From assembly GCA_045653035.1 (NCBI GenBank), contig JAZOLO010000012.1:7432-71431 (forward strand): DNA of 64,000 nucleotides, read 5' to 3'. This stretch comes from RGIG6353 sp045653035 (lineage in GTDB: Bacteria > Bacillota > Clostridia > Oscillospirales > SIG627). Positions 58,940-64,000 of this stretch are shown here, piece by piece; positions within the stretch are counted from its first letter, which is position 1, and every line of letters starts with the position of its first letter. Below the pieces are notes generated by a model. That model made no database searches and had not been told where the DNA came from. It saw nothing but the letters and a program-made list of their open reading frames with translations. A program made the position numbers and the translations under genes.

Positions 58940-59977
58940 TTAATACATAGGAATTACAGATACTACGGGGCTATTATCAAAGTAGTTTGCAAGCTCATTT
59001 TTGGGAACCTCTATACCGTTAACCGAGATAGGCTCAAGAATATAGATAACGGTTGCACCTGTTCCTGCTTCAAGCTTAACAAGAAGGTCACCACTCTGCA
59101 TTGAGTAGTTACCGCCCGCAAAGAAGTAAGCACCGTTAGTTGCACTGGGGGCAGAGGTAAAGAGTGCTTCTTCCTTTGTAGGATCGCTTTCCCATGTACC
59201 GTCAATTACTGTCCAGTTCTGAGCTGTGCCCATTGTCTGAGGATCAACTTCACCTGAAAGCTCTAAGTCTGCTACAACGTAGGGTGCCTGAGAAGCTGTT
59301 GCTTCTTCCCAATAGGTTTCAAAAGCTTCCTTAGCAGTAGCAACGCCAAGGTTTTCAGACTGAATTGCTTCGCCGTAGATAGAAACTGTAAAGTCTTCAA
59401 GTCTTGCAGCCTGTTCAACAGTAAGACTTGTAGGAATCTTAACGGTGTCAAAAAGCTGTTTAGTTATAGAAGCTGCACCTGCACGATCGGGAAGTATCTT
59501 CTGATAGTAAAGAACGTATACTACGCTGTCATTGAGAGGATTGTAGGTAGTGGAATCGATAACCCACTGTCCGTCGTCCTTGCCTTCAAAGAAGTTTTCC
59601 CAAGTATACCAACGAAGTTCGCCGATAGTCTCTTTCCAGATGCTTGCACCTGTAAGAGTTACGGTTGCACGAACGAACTGAGGGTGAATACCTGTGTTCT
59701 CAAGAACAGGAACCTTGTTGTACTTGTCGCCGGGGAGAATTTCCATGTAGGTCTTACCGGTGTCGTCGGCTGTGTCTCTGCCGATTTCAATGCCGTCTAC
59801 AGTTTCCCAACCATCGAGACCGAATACTTCATCGGGAGCAACTGCCGTATTACCTACCATGAACTTGTTCTCTACGCTGTCCTGAGCGGTAAACCAAGCG
59901 AGTGTGCCCATAGAAAGAATTGCAATAGCACACACAATAAGGGAAATTGCAAAAATTTTCTTTTTGGTCATTTTCAT
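58940..59977 (-). CDS. SipW-type TasA-like secreted protein
   Basis: 345 residues. Signal KKKIFAISLIVCAIAILSMG then TLAWFTAQDSVENKFMVGN: a clear SipW junction. Central block MEILPGDKYNKVPVLENTGIHPQFVRATVTL. C-terminal part from about 215 is Ala/Glu-rich then beta, different from its neighbours. Directly downstream of sipW (14 nt), so it may be the main fibre subunit. RBS AGGAGGA. Confidence 0.83.
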   Translation of the reverse strand: MKMTKKKIFAISLIVCAIAILSMGTLAWFTAQDSVENKFMVGNTAVAPDEVFGLDGWETVDGIEIGRDTADDTGKTYMEILPGDKYNKVPVLENTGIHPQFVRATVTLTGASIWKETIGELRWYTWENFFEGKDDGQWVIDSTTYNPLNDSVVYVLYYQKILPDRAGAASITKQLFDTVKIPTSLTVEQAARLEDFTVSIYGEAIQSENLGVATAKEAFETYWEEATASQAPYVVADLELSGEVDPQTMGTAQNWTVIDGTWESDPTKEEALFTSAPSATNGAYFFAGGNYSMQSGDLLVKLEAGTGATVIYILEPISVNGIEVPKNELANYFDNSPVVSVIPMY

Positions 59978-59990
59978 AAAATGTCCTCCT

Positions 59991-60548
59991 TTAATTATTT
60001 TTTATATCATCGCTTAAGGGCGAATTTATAAACGCTTTTACATCTTCGTCATCTTCCTTTTTCTTCTTTCCGAAAAGGTCGGGAAGAAAGACCATAGCTA
60101 TAAGCAAAATAGCAATACCGACTGTTATGTAAGTGCCTGGAGGGTTTTGGATAAAGTCGGATACGTATCCGAGCTTGGGTAGTGCAAATCTCGGAACACC
60201 TATAACGTTGTTGAAGTGAACGGGTGTTGCGTCGGGGGTCTTATTGGCATCTCCCTTAGTATAGAAATGCTTGTTCTCGGCATCTATTTTCACAACTCTG
60301 TGAGTTGCTACTGTAAGCTCCTCGTTCATGACAAAGGTTATAGGGTCGCCTACCTTCACGTTATCGGGTGATATCGGCTCTACGTAAATGAGGTCACCTA
60401 TCTTATATTCAGGCTCCATACTTCCCGAAACAACGGTGAAAACCTTATGGCCCATGAGCCTTGTGCCCATGAGAAAAACTGCCATGAGCACAAATAGCAC
60501 AACTACAACTGTGGTTGCTGTGCTCCAAATTTTTTTAAGTGTATTCAT
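59991..60548 (-). CDS. sipW: Signal peptidase I, SipW (ER) type
   Basis: 185 residues. Membrane helix near the N-terminus (VVVVLFVLMAVFLMGT), catalytic Ser in VVSGSMEPEYKIGDL, the family's His in ELTVATHRVVKID in place of the Lys of ordinary signal peptidases, GDANKTPDATPV and a second helix (YITVGIAILLIAMVFLP) with Lys-rich tail. In Bacillus SipW is needed to process TasA and TapA. RBS GAAAGGAG. RNA element copy 2 lies 24 nt before its start. Confidence 0.93.
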   Translation of the reverse strand: MNTLKKIWSTATTVVVVLFVLMAVFLMGTRLMGHKVFTVVSGSMEPEYKIGDLIYVEPISPDNVKVGDPITFVMNEELTVATHRVVKIDAENKHFYTKGDANKTPDATPVHFNNVIGVPRFALPKLGYVSDFIQNPPGTYITVGIAILLIAMVFLPDLFGKKKKEDDEDVKAFINSPLSDDIKNN

Positions 60549-60572
60549 ACGTTAAACTCCTTTCGAGTTATC

Positions 60573-60635
60573 GGCAATCAAAACCTACATCCGCGGATAT
60601 AGGCTTTGATTGCCGCCTATCCCTCACGGGATAGG
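60573..60635 (-). ncRNA. Two-hairpin RNA element, copy 2
   Basis: On the minus strand: hairpin B CCTATCCC-GTGA-GGGATAGG (60635-60616; GTGA is a GNRA loop), CG linker, hairpin A (60614-60573) with base GGCAATCAAA/TTTGATTGCC, inner helix CCTA/TAGG in place of GGCA/TGCC of copy 1, and the same G-U/U-G wobbles. Lies 12 nt after the TasA-like gene at 60649 and 24 nt before sipW. Confidence 0.75.
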
Positions 60636-60648
60636 ACGGGCATGTGGA

Positions 60649-61935
60649 TTAAAATTTATAATCGTATTTACCCACAACGACATAATCGCCGGTTTCGGTG
60701 TTAAGTCCTCCACCTGTAGCTTCATAAAGTCGAAGCTCAACGGTAAGAACTGTGCCATCCTCGACCCCCTGTGTTGTTTCATCAATGCCTGCAGCATCAA
60801 GCATAGCATCGTCCATCTCAACTGCACCGCAGAGAAATCCTATTCCATCGTTACCGTATTCGGAAAGTTCGGTGTAAGATACCGATGCACCAAGCATTTC
60901 AACAAGTCGGATTTCAGTGCCTGCCGTAATAACTTGATCCGATGCAAGTGCTACCCATGCATCGTCATTGAACGAACACCAAGCATCGTAATAACCTGCA
61001 AGAGCTAAAGCGTATTTCGGAATGTCTTTATTTGCATATACAACGAAGTCAGCGTGCCAATCAGCGTATTCTGATGCTTCAGCCTCAGACAAGCTCAAGG
61101 AAGGCTCAAACTGATATGCAGTGTCCAAAGATACGGCGTTACCAAGATTGATACCCCAGCCTAATTTACCGTCAGTTGAAATGGTAAGATCTTTACCAAG
61201 GACAGATATTCCTTCGGAATTCTTTATAATCGCATTGTCATCAAGAATTGTCACCTTAGCCAAAGGTGCGTCATCGTCATACATTGCATTAGCATCGTAC
61301 TGATCGTTGAAGCTATCCTTTTCGTAGGTGTACTGAGTTGCAAGAATCTGGATATCGAATGCTCCGCCGAGGTCAAGATTCTGATAGTCGTTGTTTGCCT
61401 CTTCCTGCATCTTGAGTGCGATACCAAGGTAAGCAACAGAGCCCTCAGTACCCATAGGAGTCAAAGTGCCCTTAGTGGTTTCTTCTATATCGTTGACAAA
61501 ATCGGCAACAGTACCAACCTTTTCGTAACCATCGAGATTGCGATTAGCGGGATAGGAAATCTCGGTTGCACTCGGGCAAACATAAACATCAATTACATTT
61601 GCCAACTCACTTAATTGATAGGTTGAAACAAACTTAGCCATCCATTTAAGAGCGAGTGTGCCTTCGTTTTCAATCTTGAGGATTTTAACGTCTGTGTAGC
61701 CGGGCTCCCAGTTGAGATAATTGAAAATAGGCTTTTTGTCTGCCTTGAGAGAAGTCCAAGTAGTATTGTCAGTACCGAGAAGCTCAAGGTCTACTTTAAG
61801 TGTACCTGACTGGATTTTGTTGTTCGACGAGGTTACAGAGTCAGTAAACCAAGCGAAGGTTGTTCCTATAAGCATTGAAGCCGAGAGTAAAAGTGATATG
61901 GCACTCATAAGAAGTGAATGCTTTGTTGTTTTCAT
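60649..61935 (-). CDS. SipW-type TasA-like secreted protein with unique C-terminal domain
   Basis: 428 residues. Signal KHSLLMSAISLLLSASMLIGT then TFAWFTDSVTSSNN. TasA-like domain to about 235 (NYLNWEPGYTDVKILKIENEGTLALKW). C-terminal 190 residues are a different alpha/beta or beta domain (KLGWGINLGNAVSLDTAYQ to VGKYDYKF) with no family I recognise. First secreted subunit in the operon. RBS AGGAGGAG. Confidence 0.82.
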   Translation of the reverse strand: MKTTKHSLLMSAISLLLSASMLIGTTFAWFTDSVTSSNNKIQSGTLKVDLELLGTDNTTWTSLKADKKPIFNYLNWEPGYTDVKILKIENEGTLALKWMAKFVSTYQLSELANVIDVYVCPSATEISYPANRNLDGYEKVGTVADFVNDIEETTKGTLTPMGTEGSVAYLGIALKMQEEANNDYQNLDLGGAFDIQILATQYTYEKDSFNDQYDANAMYDDDAPLAKVTILDDNAIIKNSEGISVLGKDLTISTDGKLGWGINLGNAVSLDTAYQFEPSLSLSEAEASEYADWHADFVVYANKDIPKYALALAGYYDAWCSFNDDAWVALASDQVITAGTEIRLVEMLGASVSYTELSEYGNDGIGFLCGAVEMDDAMLDAAGIDETTQGVEDGTVLTVELRLYEATGGGLNTETGDYVVVGKYDYKF

Positions 61936-61955
61936 GTTTTTCTCCTCCTAAAATT

Positions 61956-62177
61956 TTAATATTTTACAAACGGTATAATTGACAATATAAGAGCTCTGCG
62001 TTTCTGGACGTAATAATTACGCTCCGCACCTGTAGAGCGCTTTATTTCTATATTTAACGCACGAAGCTCCTTTGAAAATTCGATGCTCCAGCGAACAAAT
62101 GAAATAAATAGGGTTATAAAGAAAAATCCTAAAATTAAAATAATAAAGAAATACGATGTTGTCGTTGTGTTATCCAT
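61956..62177 (-). CDS. Small membrane protein of the fibre locus
   Basis: 73 residues. One membrane helix (SYFFIILILGFFFITLFISF), then a basic cytosolic part (LRALNIEIKRSTGAERNYYV, KRRAL). No family recognised. No strong ribosome-binding site; it starts 5 nt after the upstream signal peptidase stop, so coupling is likely. Might hold the signal peptidase or subunits together; that is guesswork. Confidence 0.65.
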   Translation of the reverse strand: MDNTTTTSYFFIILILGFFFITLFISFVRWSIEFSKELRALNIEIKRSTGAERNYYVQKRRALILSIIPFVKY

Positions 62178-62182
62178 GGTTT

Positions 62183-62872
62183 TTATTCCGTTTCTTTTTC
62201 ACTTTCTTTTTTCTTTTCAAGCTCCGCCTTTAGAGCTTGAAGCTCTTCAAGCATCTTGGCGTTTTCTGCTCTTTCTTTTTCTATCTCTGCCTTTTCTTTT
62301 TCCATCGCTTCTGTTTGCTCCATCTTATATCGGCGGAAAAGCCTTACACAATTTATACCCTGATAGAGAATGAGAAGCATAAATGGAATAAATATACAAA
62401 TTATATAGCCTTGCGGGGTTTTAAGGAAATTGAAGAAAGTGCCAACACCGTTTAGATGGCTTGTATACTTACCCAGCACGTAAGGATGGGTAACTATCGT
62501 TAAATCATCCTCCCCTGTCGTGGTACCGTAGGTAACAAATCCTGCATTCCCTTTAGCATCGGTGGTAAGCTTTCTTATCTTGTGAGTGATTACCTCTCCG
62601 AAGCTTTCGCTGTTTTGGGACACGTAGGTAATTATATCCCCTTCTTTAAGAGTTGCAGGGGAAACCTCCTTTACGAATATAAGGTCACCTGCATCAAAGT
62701 CTGTTGCAGCCATGGAGTCTGAATTTACTATGTACGCCTTATAGCCAAAGATGTCTCGGTCATTACGGTTAAACGTAGTAACCGAAATAACGGTAAATAT
62801 CATCATAAATACCGCCAAAGCCACAATAAGCCAAACTGTGGTCGTTTTGATAATTTGTAATGCTTTCTTCAA
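62183..62872 (-). CDS. Second SipW-like signal peptidase with coiled-coil tail
   Basis: 229 residues, TTG start after AGGAGG. Membrane helix (WLIVALAVFMMIFTVISV), catalytic Ser in IVNSDSMAATDFDAGDL, His in FGEVITHKIRKL, YGTTTGEDD and a second helix (GYIICIFIPFMLLILYQG). The last 60 residues are a charged coiled coil (EKAEIEKERAENAKMLEEL), which SipW proteins normally lack. Its Ser motif differs from the SGSMEP of the other copy, so it may cut a different set of clients. Confidence 0.85.
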   Translation of the reverse strand: MKKALQIIKTTTVWLIVALAVFMMIFTVISVTTFNRNDRDIFGYKAYIVNSDSMAATDFDAGDLIFVKEVSPATLKEGDIITYVSQNSESFGEVITHKIRKLTTDAKGNAGFVTYGTTTGEDDLTIVTHPYVLGKYTSHLNGVGTFFNFLKTPQGYIICIFIPFMLLILYQGINCVRLFRRYKMEQTEAMEKEKAEIEKERAENAKMLEELQALKAELEKKKESEKETE

Positions 62873-62888
62873 ATCGCACCTCCTGAAA

Positions 62889-63455
62889 TCAAGACATTGA
62901 AATTTTGATTTTCATAACTATATTTTCATAAAGGTCGTTAAGTTGAATTTCAGTGACGGGGCGGTCATGCCATACGGCATAGTCTAAAATGATCGAAATA
63001 AAATTAAAGACCGAAGGGAGCAAAAGCTCTTCTTTACAACAGGTAATTTCAGAAAGATTTTTTATAAACTTGTGATAAAGCGGTTGAAGCTTTTCTGCCT
63101 CCTCCCTCATACGCTCACCGTATACGGGGCTTGTCGCCACCTGATATACTGTGCGAAGCTCATCAATATTTTTATCTACCTCATCAAGAAAGGTGTCGAA
63201 AAATTTTCTTAGATAAGCGACGTGCTTAAGTGCATAATCAAGCAATGCATTCGCTGCCCTCATAAAGCCGTGCCTTGCTATTTCAATTATGCAGTCGTCT
63301 TTACTGTCAAAATAGTTGTAAAGATTGGAAGGACTATATCCAATGCCTGCAGCTATTGACCTGAGTGATGCATTTTCTATGCCATGCTTCACAAGATATT
63401 CAAAGCCTTTATCAAGAACCTTCTCGGCTTCTTCGCGAGTAATGTTTGCTTTCAT
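62889..63455 (-). CDS. TetR family transcriptional regulator
   Basis: 188 residues. N-terminal helix-turn-helix: TREEAEKVLDKGFEYLVKHGIENASLRSIAAGIGYSPSNLYNYFDSKDDCIIEIAR. The C-terminal ligand domain is typical in length. Start ATG 63455 follows GGAGG; the frame is open seven codons further. First gene of the minus-strand fibre locus and next to the palindrome array at 63481-63731, which is very likely its operator. Ligand unknown. Confidence 0.9.
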   Translation of the reverse strand: MKANITREEAEKVLDKGFEYLVKHGIENASLRSIAAGIGYSPSNLYNYFDSKDDCIIEIARHGFMRAANALLDYALKHVAYLRKFFDTFLDEVDKNIDELRTVYQVATSPVYGERMREEAEKLQPLYHKFIKNLSEITCCKEELLLPSVFNFISIILDYAVWHDRPVTEIQLNDLYENIVMKIKISMS

Positions 63456-63480
63456 TCTGTTGCCTCCTATCCTCAAATGC

Positions 63481-63731
63481 TGAACAAGTGTTCATTTGCC
63501 CATATAAAAAAACATTCCGCTAAACAGGTGTTCATCAAAGTCGATAAAGACGAAGCTGATAAACAAGTGTTCAGTGGCCCATATAAAAAAACATCCCGCT
63601 AAACAAGTGTTCATCAAAGCCGATAAAGACGAAGCTGATAAACAAGTGTTCAGTGGCCCATATAAAAAAACATCCCGCTGAACAGGTGTCCATCAAAGCC
63701 GATAAAAATCAAACTGATAAACAAGTGTTCA
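63481..63731. repeat. 79-bp tandem repeat array with seven palindromic operator-like sites
   Basis: Units begin at 63481, 63560, 63639 and 63718 (partial), period 79 bp. Each holds two 14-bp sites with consensus TRAACARGTGTYCA (arms TGAACA and TGTTCA in the best copy). Sites start at 63481, 63521, 63560, 63600, 63639, 63679 and 63718, i.e. at 40/39-bp steps. They lie between the TetR ribosome-binding site and a possible -10 box (TATACT, minus strand, 63762-63757). No open frame. Confidence 0.88.
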
Positions 63732-63768
63732 GTGGTCCATATAAAAAATGCCGCCCAGTATACTCACC

Positions 63769-63824
63769 ACATAATGGTTGTTATGTAGTGATTTTACAGA
63801 ATAACATAATGGTTGTTATGTAGT
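63769..63824. repeat. Two direct copies of an ACATAA-N6-TTATGT palindrome
   Basis: The same 21 bp with arms ACATAA and TTATGT occur at 63769-63789 and 63804-63824, 35 bp apart. They sit directly upstream (minus strand) of the TATACT -10-like box, where an activator would bind. Confidence 0.8.
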
Positions 63825-63828
63825 ATTT

Positions 63829-63897
63829 AACCTTATTTATTTTGTTTTATCATAAATAAAGTTTGTAATTTTCTGATTTTTTAACATAAATAAGGTT
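63829..63897. repeat. 12-bp inverted repeat and direct repeat upstream of the fibre locus
   Basis: AACCTTATTTAT at 63829-63840 is matched by ATAAATAAGGTT at 63886-63897. A related copy CATAAATAAAGTTTGTAA lies at 63851-63868, 34 bp from the right arm. The remaining bases to 64000 are A/T-rich with a TTGACA-N5-TGTCAA palindrome at 63913-63929 and no gene. Confidence 0.75.
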
Positions 63898-64000
63898 GTA
63901 AAGAAAAAAACATTGACAAAAAATGTCAATTCAAAAGTAAAATTTTTTCTTTTTTGTAAAATTTCTAGAAAAATGTTTTTTCCGTATGCCCATTTTGTCG

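Noticed and set aside
63481..63760. Tandem repeats resembling a CRISPR array
   Set aside because: The units are 79 bp and repeated along their whole length; there are no variable spacers and no cas genes. Short palindromic sites at fixed spacing fit operators better.

Overview
The window is low-to-moderate GC bacterial DNA whose gene content points to an anaerobic, probably spore-forming member of the Clostridia (Firmicutes), most likely an uncultured gut Oscillospirales/Eubacteriales-type organism. The reasons are: sigma-A promoters of textbook TTGACA-17-TATAAT form, strong AGGAGG ribosome-binding sites, frequent TTG/GTG starts, an scpA-scpB-ytfJ(GerW)-dacF sporulation/cell-wall block, AddB, LuxS, CdaA-CdaR, a radical-SAM activase-like protein, rubredoxin, AsnA, a YtvI-like membrane protein and a sortase B. 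This is inference; no 16S gene is present.

Layout. 1-10 kb: end of a TrmH/SpoU methyltransferase, a large membrane protein that looks like a catalytically dead P-type ATPase, a GT8 glycosyltransferase, a VTT/TVP38 membrane protein, AddB, a polyprenyl diphosphate synthase and an S11 peptidase, then tRNA-Arg(CCG). 10-15 kb: a complete nucleoside ABC importer (nupN-O-P-Q order) with an intercistronic hairpin after the lipoprotein gene. 15-18 kb: histidine phosphatase, sugar-phosphate isomerase-like protein, tmRNA (tag ANKNLAYAA) and luxS. 18-24 kb: a minus-strand housekeeping operon (TrmH-type methyltransferase, site-2 protease, ScpA, ScpB, DUF2953, GerW/YtfJ, DacF, RluB). 24-30 kb: radical SAM gene with a leaderless promoter, a structured intergenic element, yebC broken by an in-frame TAG, argS, a DUF3048 lipoprotein, HAD phosphatase, xpt. 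30-31 kb: two decayed genes of a sodium-pumping decarboxylase. 31-41 kb: acyltransferase, split chromate transporter, rubredoxin, cysteine-desulfurase-like enzyme with DUF3343 partner, CdaA-CdaR, an FAD enzyme that appears to start with ATT, RseC-like, YbaK-like and an S8 protease-fold protein. 41-43 kb: a three-gene phage-derived block (coiled-coil baseplate-like protein, holin, small coiled-coil membrane protein). 43-50 kb: asnS, asnA, FkbM methyltransferase (second leaderless promoter), hom, AI-2E/YtvI-type membrane protein, histidine phosphatase.

50-64 kb is the most unusual part: a 13.5-kb minus-strand locus that reads TetR regulator, SipW-like signal peptidase with coiled-coil tail, small membrane protein, TasA/CalY-type protein, second SipW, five more proteins with SipW-type or related export signals (one carrying a LysM domain and long acidic repeats, one carrying leucine-rich repeats and a beta-helix), a TPDTG-anchored wall protein and a class B sortase. 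It looks like a self-contained system that exports, trims and anchors surface fibres. Upstream of the TetR gene lies a 79-bp tandem repeat array carrying seven copies of one palindromic site at alternating 39/40-bp spacing, followed by two further families of repeats. Inside the operon two intergenic regions carry the same two-hairpin RNA element, whose inner helix differs by compensatory changes while two G-U wobbles are kept.
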